From: Thelonectria olida
Taxonomy: Eukaryota; Ascomycota; Sordariomycetes; Hypocreales; Nectriaceae
Direction: 5' to 3'
DNA: 64,000 bases
Assembly (NCBI GenBank): GCA_020736575.1
Contig: JAGPYM010000017.1
Location: 372,001 to 436,000, forward strand
Shown: positions 35,301 to 48,360 of the stretch, one piece after another
How the letters are laid out: each line of letters starts with the position of its first letter
Numbering within the stretch: position 1 is the first letter of the stretch
Made by a program: the position numbers and the translations under genes
Notes under the pieces: generated by a model
Seen by the model: only the letters and a program-made list of their open reading frames with translations
The model's database searches: none
What the model was told of the DNA's origin: nothing

Positions 35301-37650
35301 CCGTGGTGCAACAAGTTCGACAAAATGAGATGCTGGAGCAATACATCGACCAACTCGACATCAAGATTGCTCTCCTCGTCAAAAACAAGATCACCCTCGA
35401 TGAAGTTGTCCGACATCAACATAACTACGGTGGCAGCTCCATGGGCCTGTTGGCCAACAGCTCCATGAACTCAACCAACCAGTTCGATCTCAAGGCGCTC
35501 AACAAGGGTTCAAGGAAGAAGCTTGAATCGTACCAGCAGCTCTTCTTCAACCTTCAGACCCAACCTCAATATCTTGCCCGCCTGTTCAAGCGTCTCCGCG
35601 AGCAAGGTACAGCAGAGAAGGAGTGCAAGCGAATTGAGCTTCTGATGATGAGCCTGTTCGGTTACGCTCAGAAGCGTCGTGAAGAATACTACCTGCTCAA
35701 GTTGATCGCTCGATCTATCAGAGAGGAAATTGGAGGTGCTAGGGCTCCCCATGACTTCCTGCGAGGAAACTTCTTCTGGTCTAAACTTCTTACCAACTAC
35801 ACTCGATCTCCTCGTGACCGAAAGTACCTCCGGGACCTCCTAGGACCTCTGATTCGCGATAACATAGTAGAGGACCCTGCTCTCGATCTTGAGAGTGACC
35901 CCATGCAGATTTACAAATCAGCCATCAACAACGAGGAGCTAAGGACTGGCCGGCCCGACCAGCGACCACTGGATGTGCCTCGAGAGATCGCCATCCGCGA
36001 TCCTGAGACTCGTCGACTCTTCATTGACCATCTTCGCGATCTCCGAGAGATTTGCGACCAATTTTTCCTCGCTCTGGAGGATCTTCTGCACAGGATGCCT
36101 TATGGTCTTCGCTTTGTGAGTCGACAAATCTTTGAGGGTTTGCGCCAGCAGTTCAAGCGAGAACCCCCGGAGAACCTACTCCAGGTTGTCTCACACTGGC
36201 TTTGGCGCTTCTACCTCCAGCCTGCCGTGACAAACCCCGAGAACGTCGGCGTCATTGAGCGATCATTGAGTCCTCTACAGAAGAGGAATTTGTCCGAGGT
36301 TGCCAAGGTCATCAGCCAGGTCGCAAATGGTCGTCCGTTTGGTGGCGACAACATCTATCTCCAGCCCCTGAACGCCTTTATTGCCGACTCCGTTGAGCGC
36401 TTCAACCAGATCACGAGCGAGCTCATCACAGTACAGGATGCTGAGAGCACCTTTGATATCGACGAATTCAACGACCTCTACGCCAAGAACAAGCCGACGC
36501 TGTACATCAAGATGGCGGATGTCTTTGCCATTCATAACCTTTGCGCAGCCGAGCTCTCACACATTTCTCCAAGCCGTGATGATATTCTGCGAGAGATCAT
36601 GCACGACTTAGGTAACGCTAAGCACAACGAGAACGAGATGAATGCCGCGGGCTCGTCGGATATTCAGATGTTCCTCACGCCCAAGCTTCACGACATCGAC
36701 GACCCTGAATCCGACGCCAAGACACTCTTCATGGAGACGAAGCGATGTGTCCTTTACATTATTCGTGTGCAGACAGGCGCCAACCTTATGGAGATTCTTG
36801 TCAAGCCCATTTCTCCTGAGGACGAGTACAAGTGGGATATGCTCCTTCAGGAAGACTTTGCGGCTGGCAGCAACACCCGTGGTGCATACTCGGATGCCAA
36901 CATGATTGACGTGTCACTTTTGTCATATGCCGAACTCAAGCGAACAGCCCTGGAAAACATCATGCACCTGGAGAAGATGGGCCGCATTTCCAAGCACAAC
37001 TTCTACCAAGACGTCCTCAATGCCATTGCTCTGGATATCCGCACCAAGAGTCGTCGTCGTGTTCAGCGGCAACGCGAGCTCGAGGGTGTGCGCTTGACGC
37101 TGGGCAACTTGCACGAGAAGGCGAAGTACCTCGAACAACAGCGAAAGAGCTACGACGACTACATTGAACAGGCCATGGCTACGCTCCAGAATAAGAAGGG
37201 GTAAGTTGCCATCCTATCAGTCCGATATTTTTTTTGTTGATAGCTAACGATGTCGTCAGTCGAAAACGATTCTTGCTTCCCTTCACTAAGCAGTACAACC
37301 ATCAGAGAGAGCTGGAACGCAGTGGCCGGGTGCCCAAATTCGGCAGCTACAAGTACAGCGCTCGATCATTATCGGAGAAGGGTATTCTCGTCACGTGGAG
37401 CGGTGTCGGCGACCGGGACTGGGACAAGATCAACCTGACCATCTCGTGTGACGAGGTCGGCGTATTCAGTCTTGAGGGCTCTCGTGGCCACATACAGATC
37501 CCCGGCGCTAGCGCACTGGTGCCCATTGAGGACCTTTTGCAGGCGCAGTTTGAAGCTCATCAGTTCATGACCCTGTTCGAGGGCAATCTCAAGCTGAATG
37601 TCAACCTGCTGCTGCACCACTTGTACAAGAAGTTCTACCGGACCCAGTAA
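32348..37650 (+). CDS. IQGAP family scaffold (Rng2/Iqg1-like)
   Basis: A cytokinesis scaffold that organises the actomyosin ring and septation. Two exons, 32348-37200 and 37260-37650, split by a 59-nt intron, give 1747 residues. A disordered Ser/Pro/His-rich N-terminus (about 1-280) is followed by a calponin-homology domain at about 286-410 (WMDKQRQFLQAYEYLCHIGE onward). About a dozen or more IQ-type calmodulin-binding repeats span about 485-945 (LQAAIRGMLVRDQVEKDLQE and variants). A GAP-related domain lies at about 1050-1400 (LMMSLFGYAQKRREEYYLLK, DFLRGNFFWSKLL). The RasGAP C-terminal domain extends from about 1480 to the end (RKRFLLPFTKQYNHQRELER). The intron lies within the C-terminal domain. 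The repeats near 34240-34490 are nearly identical with a period of about 90 nt, pointing to recent internal duplication. Confidence 0.93.
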
Positions 37651-40600
37651 GGGGAGGAAGACCAAAGAAGGAAGAGGAGGTTGAGGAATCGGGTCTATTC
37701 TTACAGCAAGCCATTGTACAGAGTACTGTCGTTCGCTGCGTTCCCCCCTGGAGGGGTTTCTTACTGCATGGCGAGAAGGGTGAGATTGATAAGGCATTGG
37801 CACCGGCGCGATGGGAGGGGACTCTGTGGTGTCATCGGGTGTCACCGGGGTATTGATTTGTTGCGTTTATTGTTTGTTTCTTTCTTCCTCATCATTTTAT
37901 TGTTTTCTATTTTTATTGTGTGGGAAGAAACAGAGCTGGGCCAGACTTGGGGATGGCATTTACGCAAAGAACGAAAATCAACTCACGACGTCAAGTTTCA
38001 AGACAAGCGCTTCTAGCCAGAGGGAAAGGCGATGGAAGAAAAGGACCGGTAAGGGAAGGGTTGAATGGTAGCATGGGATAACGAGCTTTGTGTCTTTTTT
38101 GTTTGGTTCACTTTGCGAGTGTGCAAACGATGGAGAAAGGGGTTTTACTAGGATATCTCAATTGTTTTATTGGCATAATGTAGAAAGTCAGAATTTCTAT
38201 CATGTTTTCTACTAAGGTCTCCTCTCTTGACCTGACCTCGCTGTGTCTGTCTGGTAGCAGGACTGAGAAACTGAATACAAAACACCAGCACTGCTACTGA
38301 GTTGTCGAGTTCTGATAAGAAAGTCCTAAGAGTTGTCGCGACGGGCCGAGGACGACCAATGGGTTGTCGGCGCCGGCTATCGGGTCAGCTAAGCGATGAT
38401 TGGCCTGCTAGTGAAGTTAGTTCCGAAGACCTGGCGGAGGCGCTAAGGCCGTGGACGAGGGTCTGAGGGCTTGGAAGCAAGCGAAGGCGGTAGGAATTCT
38501 GTTTTCTGCCTGCAGATTGCTGCGGGTTGGGAGAACATTTCGATTATTGCATATACGAAGCAGGATGCAACGACGATGTGCCGACAGGGTGCGGGACGCT
38601 GCCAAGAAACGTAGAAGAGAGAACAACGGAAACGAAGTGGGCTTGGCCAACGCTGCCGTGTTCGGGTGGTCGTGTGAGATAGTTGAACTAGGGCTAGGCC
38701 TGCGGAGTAGCCGTTTGGCAGATGAGACGGGGTGAGTCAGTCATAGAGGAGGACAGATAAGACAGACACGGCATCGGTAGTGAATGTAGTTAGTAAGGAC
38801 GAGGGCATTCCGAAACTCCACAAACCCTGAGAGGACGATGCGAATACCGAAGGCAACACAGAAGCCAGTGTGTGCCGCCGAGGATCCAATGCCATCCAGA
38901 AATTGCGAACCCGTGATAGTGATCATGGATGTCACTGATGAGTGCGCACACGGCCCAAGTCGACACTTGTCGATGAAATGATGGTGGGTAGAAAACGATG
39001 AGCGAGGAGCCATGCTGCTTAGAAGGGTAGTCAGTCATTTCGGCACATCGATCCATGCATACCCTAATTGCCCCAAGGCCAATGCAACACGCGAGACAGA
39101 ACGTAATCAACTTGAACATGTGGCATGTGATGAGTCGTTCCCGCCCTGTGCGACCAGAAAAGGCCTTGATTGCGGGCTTGCGGTAGCGGCCGCGGGTTGA
39201 TAACCATCACAAAGCCGACCGGAACTCGGAGGAAGGTGGTGATCGCCTCTCAATGATCCGGGGCGTGCTGATGGTTGAATTAGAGACCCGGGCCGGAGCA
39301 GGGAACTCGGCCTATGTGAGAGAGGATGGCGAGGCAGAAAGATGAAACGGAGCCGGAGGGTCCGGAGCGACAACGGAAACAGAAAGGGAGGGAAATCGGG
39401 CCATATTTGAATGTCGACATCTGGAGGATCGAAGGGGTGATTTCTCTAGTCTTTTGCCTCTAGATGCTTTGAAAGCCAGTCGCAAGCCCAGATGGTTGGT
39501 AAAGTTTGGAGAGGGTTTGGAACGACCCCAGATTGCACCATCGTTTGCTGACAAGGCGTTATGACACTAGGTTGAAGGGACGGCCTGACACCGTCTAGGG
39601 GTGTGTGCATTTTGGCAATTTGGATTTTTTTATTAGCGCCAGAACGACGGGCGACGAAAATGAGCCGAACAGGCTGAGATGGAAAAAATCTTTGGGAATT
39701 GCGGTGGCCAAAGAGATTAGACGTGGATTGCCACGGATAGACGCGGGACGTGTATTGATTCCTTGTCTGCTGATGATTGCCGGCTGAGGAGGTGTTGGTC
39801 TACAACACGAGGATCTCATCGGTCAGAAGACATGCGGTTATCGAGGGAGGCATTAGGCTGCGAAGGAGGCATGATTGGGAATCAAAGCGGCGGATGGCTG
39901 AAAAGCAAGCTGATGCGAAGGCCAAGTGCAGTAGGTTGTCACGTTGGTGGAGTAGAAGAGGCATGTTCGGGTAAGATGAGGGCGGAGGAAATTGTCTATA
40001 CGGTGTTAGCGCACTGACCAAGGGCTGCAAAATGTTGGGGAGATGTACAGTATGAACTAGGTCTGTATGCACCGTATAGACAATTCTTGGGGTTGAAGAT
40101 TCCCCAGAGATTGTGAGCCGCGAAGACGTGAGGATAAGGATGCATGTTGTCTTGAGGGCTGGACGTGCAGCACGGGCTGCAGACCACCGGGTTCAAAGCC
40201 CACTCCAACCCTTCCACCGTGCGCAGTCCCATTCCGAGAGGAAAAGAGGGATAAGAGGGTCCTGGAGATCGGGGTCCATGGTGAGAAATCGAAATGGAGA
40301 AGATGGCATCAGGACGATGAAAGGAGCAGTTATTGCTGCTGCTGCTGCTGTTGTCAAGGGTGACGCGTATATGAATCAATGGACAATCAGCGGTGAGGAG
40401 GGGGTCCGGTGACATGCCCTCCTGGCTTTTGTGCTTCGATGCTTTTCATGTCGTCGTCGTCGTCAAAGCGATAGAACAACGACGAGGAGACAGGATGGTG
40501 GCCCGCGAGACGGGCGTGTTATTTTGCTTCTTTTTCCATGATGATGGTGGATGGTGGATGGCTGATGGAGGGGAGAGGGGTGGGAATAGCATCGGTGGTG

Positions 40601-42689
40601 TCGGTAGTGCATCTTAGACGCTGCAGTCGTTGTGGCCTGTGGGGAGGTGGGTGTGGACTTGTCAAGTGCCCCCAGGGGTGCACCCGGCAATTGACCAACC
40701 GGAGCTTGCCTTTGGCCCAATCCAGTAGTTGCTAAGCCTTGAACCCTTGCTTCCATTTTCCTCTCCTCTCTCCGCCTCTTCTGGGCCCTTCCTCAACATC
40801 ATCAAACCCCCCATTTCGGTCGACATGTCCAATCAACCATTGCTTCCCCGAATTGTCCCCATTTTCCATGTGGCTACTACAGCGCACTACAGCACGCTAC
40901 CACTAACAGACGAAGGCCATTTCTTCTCGGCGACCGAATCCCAACGATTGCACATCCTCACACCGCCGTCCAGCCTTCCCGGAGATAATCTTGCATTTGG
41001 CAGGCTGAGTCTTCCTGGGAAGCTTGAGTTGTCAACGCTCCAGGATGACCATGACGGCGACAATCGAACGTGCCTTTTCGTCTCAACACTCGATGTGACG
41101 ACCATTTCGACGGGATGGTGCTGCAGAGTGCAAGCCCGAATACCAAGAAGGGGACATGGCACGACGATAGACAATGGAGTGTGAAACAACCAAAGGGGAT
41201 ACGAGCAGTCAGTCTCCTAGCTCCATGCTCCTTGTGCGCGCCTCGAATGGGTAATACTGTCCTCGTGATTACGATTCTGCACCCTCCCTTCCTAGTCGAC
41301 TCCCACATCCAAGCACCAAGCAATCGAGGCGGCTCAAATATGCACCATCGCGAGGTTGATAGTCCCGACCTTGACCAAGCTCCAGCACACATTTCGCTTA
41401 TTGCATCTTTTGGCAACCCCCAAATTACTTTATCGTATACCGACCTAACGTACGCACTGCATCAGCCAGCAAAGCACATCCTGGACGCCCTTGGCTCCAG
41501 ACTTCCAATTTGTCTCGCAGTGTCGTTGCCTGATATGCCTGATCTCTCCGTCTCATAACCAGCAGCATCTTGGAGGAGGAGGAGGCCCGAAGCCAAGGAT
41601 AAAAGGCGCCGTCGTTCCCGCTTCCCCTTCGTCTTCCATTGCAAAACTTGTGGCGTCAATCACATCACCGTTTTCCTTGTCCATTCACAGCTGCTCTTCT
41701 GAGAAACTCTTGTCTTGTGGTGTGAAGCTAGTCTCTGCACTTGTCCCAAATCTGTCAGCATCTGATCTAATCTCACATCCAATTCCCAAGAAGCTCTCTT
41801 TAACTGTTTCGTACTTGGGCAGCTCTCTTGCGTATTCGCCACGGACCACGCACACGCACGCCAAAAGAAAGACGCACACCCCTCCCCTGTCTCTGCAGAC
41901 CCAAAGACCACAAGCTCGTTCAAAAAACCCCAGATCCAACGTCAATCCCGTCTCCACACCCCTGCGTTTTCGGTGTCTGCCGCTTCCTCGGGCTTGTCCT
42001 ATCAATATCAGCAGACTCACCAGTTGCTCCGTTCTCGCTTCAAGCGTTTGTACCTGCACCCGTTGAGCCGTGAGGTGCTGTAGAGCACAGTGCCTGCAGC
42101 GTCATAGAGTCATTGTCCACGAAGCCTTTTCGTCAACTCCAGATCGCGTCATCGCCCTTACCCTGCCGCTGGTCGATCTCCCTCTCCTTTTGCGTCCATC
42201 ACGCCCGTCTTGACTCTGTTCTCTCCGGGAAAAAGGTGGAAACAAGACGACGTTAGCCTAAGACACAAGACGCGTAGAAGCCTCGCCAGCGTCTAGCGTC
42301 CTCTTCCCGCTCTTTGCCCACACCCTTTGTTCTGACTAGCCTCGCCTCGCGCTCATCCATTTATTTCCCCAGCTCTCCCACTTCTCAATTCACTTGCTCT
42401 CCTTTCCATCCTCCTCACCTCCTCCATATTCAGCCTTCCCTCTCTTGTCCTGTATTTTCTTTTTTTATCAATCTCCCTCTTCTGTCACACAAGAAACGGA
42501 GAGAAGGGCCATCCAACACAAATATTGTCCTTCCCCTCGACTCACACTCGAACCCGACCAGCACAAGGTCTCGTCATCATCTCCCACGCGAAAGATTTCT
42601 CACCACCACTCAAACCCCAATCAGAGCTCAAGAAAAGGCTCATATCATCACCACATACACATTAAAGAGAGCCGCCTTCACAATTCACA
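37651..42689. other. 5-kb intergenic region, no supported gene
   Basis: Starts with the 3' flank of the IQGAP gene. Open frames of 60-160 codons on both strands (for example 38790-39119 minus and 40825-41184 plus) overlap one another and show no domain. A short (CTG)n run lies near 40333-40350. From about 41.6 kb to 42.69 kb the sequence is strongly C/T-rich and reads as promoter and long 5' leader of the sulfatase gene. Confidence 0.45.
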
Positions 42690-44406
42690 ATGGCGCCTGA
42701 CTTGAACTCTCTTCCCACCTCGTCCTCCCCGGGGGCGGACGCGGACGCGGCAACCGCCGAAAAGCCCAACATTCTATTCATCATGGCCGATCAGCTGGCA
42801 GCTCCTCAGCTCAAGATGTATAACCCCAACTCTCAGATCAAGACCCCCAACCTTGACCGCTTGGCATCTACCTCAGTTCAGTTTGACTCTGCCTACTGCC
42901 CATCTCCCCTCTGCGCTCCCTCGCGTATGAGCTTGATCAGTGGCTTGCTCCCTATGAAGATTGGCGCCTACGATAACGCCGCCCAGATTGGCTCCGACGT
43001 GCCAACGTACGCTCACCACCTTCGTTCTAAGGGCTACCACACGGCTCTTGCTGGCAAGATGCACTTTGTTGGCGACCAGCTCCACGGCTATGAGCAGCGT
43101 CTGACTAGTGACATCTATCCCGGCGATTTTGGCTGGGCCGTCAACTGGGACGAGCCTGACACTCGCCTTGAATGGTACCACAATGCTAGCTCCATCCTCC
43201 AAGCCGGCCCTTGCGGACGGAGCAACCAGCTTGATTATGACGAGGAGGTCATGTTCAAGAGCACACAGTATCTTTGGGACCACGTGCGTGAGGGACCTCA
43301 GAAGCGACCCTTTTGCTTGACTGTTTCCCTCACCCACCCTCACGACCCCTACACCATCACGAAGAAGTACTGGAACCTCTACAACGACGTTGACATCAAT
43401 CTCCCTGAAGTCCGCATTGCGAATGAGGACCAGGACCCCCATAGCAAGCGCCTCCTCAAGGTTTGCGACCTTTGGGGCCAAAACTTCTCCGACGAGCAGA
43501 TCAAGAAAGCCAAGCGGGCCTACTACGGCTCTGTGAGTTATGTTGATGACTGCATTGGCAGGCTTCTTGAGACTCTTGAAGATGCTGGTCTTGGCGAAAA
43601 CACGATTGTCATCTTTAGTGGTGACCACGGAGACATGCTGGGTGAGCGTAGCCTCTGGTACAAGATGAGCTACTTTGAGTCATCCGTCCGCGTGCCCATG
43701 CTCATCAACTACCCCAAGAAGTTCGCACCCCGCCGCGTCAAGGAGAGCGTCTCAACTCTTGATTTGCTTCCCACAATCTGCGACCTGATTGGTACCAAGC
43801 TATCTCCCCAGCTGCCCATGGATGGACTGAGCTTGCTGCCCCACCTTGAGGACCGTGGAGGTCACGACAACGTCTTTGCCGAGTACACGGGCGAGGGCAC
43901 CGTCCGCCCCATCATGATGATCCGCAGGGGTGCCTGGAAGTACATCACCTGCCCCGCCGACGAGGACCAGCTGTTCAATCTGGAGCGAGATCCTAAGGAG
44001 GTGGACAATCTGGCTCGCTTCAAGAAGATTGCCCCCAAAACGGCAGAAGAGGAGGAGGCCAAGGAGAAGCTTGAGGAGTTTGTGGCCGAGGCCAAGGCCA
44101 AGTGGGACTTTGATGCCATTACTGAGAAGGTATTTGCTTCTCAGCGATCTCGCCGAGTTGTGTGGGATGCTCTCAAGGAGGGCGAGTTTACCAGCTGGGA
44201 CTTCAACCCCGATGACGATGGCAGGAAGAAGTAAGTGGCGCCTGATCGTTTAATCGTCACGTTTCGTAAAACCATTTGCTAACATGTTTCGACACAGGTA
44301 TATCCGCTCCACCATTCCTCTAGATGACTTGGAGCGCCGTGCTCGCTTCCCATTTGTCGATGCCAACGGGTACGTGAGCAAGGCCGTTTCGTCGACACGT
44401 AGTTAG
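42690..44406 (+). CDS. Choline sulfatase
   Basis: Hydrolyses choline-O-sulfate to choline and sulfate, allowing use of stored sulfur. Two exons, 42690-44230 and 44298-44406, with a 67-nt intron, give 549 residues. The type-I sulfatase signature CAPSR (75-79) supplies the cysteine converted to formylglycine. Early metal-site motif NILFIMADQ is at about 27-35, GKMHFVGDQLHGYE follows in the choline-sulfatase manner, and the second metal-site motif is SGDHGDMLGER. The C-terminal extension (SWDFNPDDDGRKKYIRS) matches the choline-sulfatase C-terminal domain and is completed only by splicing to exon 2. No signal peptide is seen, so it is probably cytosolic. Such genes are often controlled by sulfur limitation, but no site is claimed here. 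Confidence 0.92.
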
Positions 44407-46297
44407 GTGATGCAATGAGCTGGAAGATGATCGATGGTGAAAGATGACGACCCGAAGACAAGAGCGGGAACTTTACGACAACTTTGTTTGCTTTCATTTA
44501 AGCCATGCGTCTGCTTTGGCAAAAGCCATGGGATATTTTGCGATGCATAGCCTGGGGTTATCTTTGGATGCGACTGTTTCAACAACTTTGATTGTATTGC
44601 ATAGCCTTTACATTCTGCGTCTTTACATTACGATTGATTACGCAAAAAGCATTCTGGGAGTTATAAGATGTGGATTGTAATGAGAAGGGAGGATAAGAAT
44701 AGGAATATGAATGAACGCATCAACTGTAAATTCCGATTGTGCCCTAGTATAAACTCGTCAAAGAGTCTGCGATACATATGTAAAGCATTATGGACGGTCA
44801 ACTAACCTGAGGGTCTGGTTTCGCTCAGGGAAGTTCGCCTATCGGGGACTTTACTCTTCTGAAACACGGCAGATGAAATCGACGCCCAGTATTCATCATC
44901 TGTCGTCGTCATCACGAAGACAGAACCCGGTCTGGTACACGTATTCAGAGATACCGAGAATAGGTATGTTATTTAACATGGGGTAGCAGTGACCCATGAC
45001 GAAGAGCGGTGAGGCTGCATTCCCGGGGGAGTTTACATGGACGACAAGGGATCACAAGAGAAAGTGAGACATTCGGAAGCATGGATGCAGCAACACAGAA
45101 AAGCCACGGCCGATCGCGCGTGCGGCGTGTCGCGGGCCGAGCGGTCGCTCCGTCGCCCATTCGTCAGCTGTTAAGCTCCGAGCCCTCGGCCAGTGCGTAC
45201 CAAGTAAGTATGACATGCGTGGTCGACTGGTTCCCGTTCTTTAGGCTCAGAGAAGCTCCGGAATAAAAACGATTGTGTGATTTTGGTGTCGATGTCGTTG
45301 AAAGAGAAAGGTGGGAACCGGGGGGGGGCGTGAGTCGAACAGGTGTGGAGGCTTCCATGACGGGCATGACGTGTATTAGTTATGTCAGATCTCCGGGAGG
45401 GGTGAATGGATGAGAGATGGGCTTCAAAGGCCCAGGCGCTTTAGCGGTAGGAGATTGGAGAAGAAATGGGCGAGATGGCAGATATGGGTTACGGGTAATG
45501 GGGAAAGATGGGGATGCAAAAATGGGAATGGGTGTGGATGGAGATGGGACGATGCTGGGGATGCCTGCGGGCGGACGGCGGATGTGGCCTTGGCGGGGAG
45601 TTCGGGGAGTCCGTAGAATGCTACTGAATTGGGAGAGGGAAAGAAACGAAAAGGGTCCTTTGGTGAGACGAGTTCATCTTTGCTTGAAGTTGAAGCGCTC
45701 GGGACAGTGCCAGATATTCGGAGACAGTGCGAATTGGATCCATTCTACACGGGGCGAGATATCCTCCCCAAGGTCTAGTTGCTGGCTGAGCAGCCTACCG
45801 AAGCGCGTGTCCCCTCCGAGTGAAGACATGGATGCTGGAGTTTTATGAGAGAGATGGTGCTTCTTGAATGTCTTGGTAGGCCGTTCTTATGCATTTTGAA
45901 TCGAACAAACAGGAGCGGTTTGCGACCGACTCCCGGATCGAGCAATCCAAGTTCAATCCATTCCAACCCCGCAATTTTAGTCAGCTCAGCCCAGCAAAGA
46001 AAGACATCTCAGCAAGAGAGCCCCGCTGTCGCTCGCGCTTCCCTCCCTGTCGATTCCACCTACTGCGTGCTTAGCGTTGAGACGTCGCGTCGCATCCCAA
46101 CTTCAGCTTCGACCACAACTATAACTTTGACTACAGCTACGATTATAATCCCGACTACAGCAACAATTACAACTACGACTACGAATACAACTAAGACGAA
46201 GGCGACTCCTGACAGCCCATATCTGCTCCAAAGCTCCGCGCGTCGCCCTACGGAAGGAGCTCCATTCCTCCCAGCCTGTTCTCCCATTATCGTCACA
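44407..46297. other. Intergenic region, no supported gene
   Basis: About 1.9 kb between the sulfatase stop and the MED8 start. A purine-rich G/A stretch lies near 45300-45600. An open frame runs into the MED8 start from 45845 but its upstream part is low-complexity Thr-rich (triplet-repeat-like ACA/ACT sequence at 46095-46200) and is interpreted as 5' UTR. Confidence 0.45.
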
Positions 46298-47167
46298 ATG
46301 GCTTCCTTGGGCTTGGATGATGATGAGCTCAAGGCTTTGGAGCAGACCGTCTCTAGGTTCAAACAGCTTTCTAGCAGCATTCAAAGCTTGAAGATGGACC
46401 TCCTCAAGAGCAACCCTCTGCCACCACCGTGCGCCTCCCCTTCCAAACCCGCCTCTGCCCTTCTCAACTAACCGCCTGCCGCATCCAGATCATCTCTACA
46501 AGCATCAGCCCAGATCCTCCAGAAAAACCTTCAAACCGTCCTCGACAGCCTCAACGAAAACGCCGACGTCTTTAGCCGTCTATCCATCCACCCATCCACC
46601 AACTACCCCGGCCGAACACAGGAGGGAGTCTTGACACAGCTTCTCCGCAAGAAGCTCGAGCCCGACGTCGAAGATCTCGTCACACAGGGCCGCGAGACGG
46701 CCCACCTTGCCACCCCGGCTGGCATCGAGGCTCTGCAGGACATTTGGCACGAGCTGCGCGAATGGACCAATATTCGCATCTCCAGCTACGTCCGCGACGA
46801 AGCTAACGACCCGTATACGGCCGAGGAGCGAGCGGCAGGAATTGAGAACGTAAGGACGGGACTGCGCAGAAATGTTGAAGAAGACGACGATGACGAGGAA
46901 GATGATGAAGACGAAGAGAAGCCCCCCGGGGGTGCAATGGAGGGTGTATCAACGCAGACTGGCGAGGGTGCTGAGCCAGAGCTGTTGTTGTATTACATGA
47001 CCAGGGGTGATTTCAACTTGCCGTCCAATATCGAGTTCGAGCGAGGGCCGGTTGTAGCTGCAAGGGCTCGAGGGCTAGAGGGTATCAATATTCTCCCTGG
47101 GGGACTTCCTCAGCCAGGACAATTCCCTCTACCAGGGATTCAGCCAGCAACTGCACCTCCATCATAG
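46298..47167 (+). CDS. med8: Mediator of RNA polymerase II transcription subunit 8 (MED8)
   Basis: A head-module subunit of the Mediator coactivator in the nucleus. Two exons, 46298-46428 and 46489-47167, with a 60-nt intron (branch CTAAC), give 269 residues. The N-terminus MASLGLDDDELKALEQTVSR, then SSIQSLKMDLLKSNPLPPP and the splice-completed SSLQASAQILQKNLQTVLD, are diagnostic of ascomycete MED8. Helices run to about 180, followed by an acidic DDDDEEDDEDEE block. Translation stops at a TAG (47165-47167), but the same frame stays open for 57 more codons (47168-47338) of polar, Glu/Pro-rich sequence before TAA, as if the TAG were a recent nonsense change or were bypassed. Both lengths should be considered. 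Confidence 0.85.
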
Positions 47168-48360
47168 GATGAGCATCCGCCAACGAAATTGGAAGAATAC
47201 GTTGAGAGCACCAGAACCCACATCAAGCAAGAGGCTGAGACACCGAGTTCATATACAGCTCAGGATGATGAAAATGTGCCACCGGCGCAGGTCGTAGAAA
47301 GAGGGTTGAGTGCTATTCCCGAATGGAAGGCCGAGGGCTAAATAAAACGGGAAGTGAACGAATGGATGGAAAGGCAGTATCAAAGACATGGATAGATGGG
47401 GAAATAGGGGGCTTAGACATTGTGCGTGACACCACGAGACGGCTACGGAAAAGTCTTGTTTATTATTATTAGGTAGAGTAAGTTGGTATGGGCTTGGGTT
47501 GCTTTAGTTTATTCGCCGGTTTATGATCCCACGAATTGTTATTTGCTCCTCACCCCATCCTACCTCTATGACATGCAATTAGATCGGTCCAGGCTGTCTC
47601 GCAGGTGTCAGGAAATAGTCAAGTCAGATCAACGGTTGGGCTTGTCAGCTCGCAAACTAGTTACCTCATTGGCACGTTTGGATTGAACCCATCCAGCCGC
47701 TCCCGATGCGAATGAAGCTCTTCCTTGGCCATGCATGACACGGGCAGCATGTGGCAATTGGGTGTCAACTGTCAGGGCGAGCTGCGAAACGGCGGCATGA
47801 GGATAAAACGAAAAGCTTTGTTGTGTTTGGCTTGATCCCAGGGTCTACGAATACGCATACACGGGCACACCATTTCGAACGGCGTGTCAGCGACCCCGCA
47901 TGGGCTCTTGTTTATCCTATCCATGATGACCACGACATGAACCATTTTAATATGGAGTCTGGGCATAAGCTGACCTGAGGTGAGAGATGGAAGCAGAAAC
48001 GGCGCCCTTTAATACCATCCGTCTACCGTACCCTGATTTCTGGTCTGACGGCTGACCGCTGTCACCTATTTGCCTCGAATGGGAACTCGCGAACGCTACA
48101 CCTCCTCGGCCACTCCAGACAAACGAAAACGGCTTCCGGGGGGATAGGGGGTTTCGCTAGCGCTCACGTGTGCTTGTGATGCAGGCTTTGGTGTGCGTGC
48201 TGGAGGGAAACGATGTGCGCCCCATGACGACGGTTGGGGTCGGTGGCAGTATGCTTTTTGTATATAGCTGTGTGCTGGCTTTGGGTTGGGGTTTGGGGGG
48301 AATTAAATGGCTAGCTCTTCAACGCTTCCGCTCGCTCCGCTCTTTCCTCTTCTTGCGTAG
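47168..48360. other. MED8 3' extension frame and intergenic region
   Basis: 47168-47341 is the in-frame continuation of MED8 beyond its TAG. The rest shows no gene. A TATATAG near 48259-48265, about 100 nt before the next ATG, may be that gene's TATA box. Confidence 0.45.

Noticed and set aside
38790..39119. Minus-strand frame of 109 codons with hydrophobic N-terminus and several cysteines
   Set aside because: A second frame on the same strand is equally open, there is no domain, and composition matches surrounding noncoding DNA. It could be a small secreted protein, but support is too weak.
40181..40205. B-box-like GGGTTCAAAGCCC, possible tRNA
   Set aside because: The T-stem is only three pairs and no matching acceptor or anticodon arm lies upstream.
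40825..41184. Plus-strand frame of 119 codons starting MSNQPLLPRIVP
   Set aside because: No domain, signal peptide or homology is recognised, and overlapping frames are open on the other strand.
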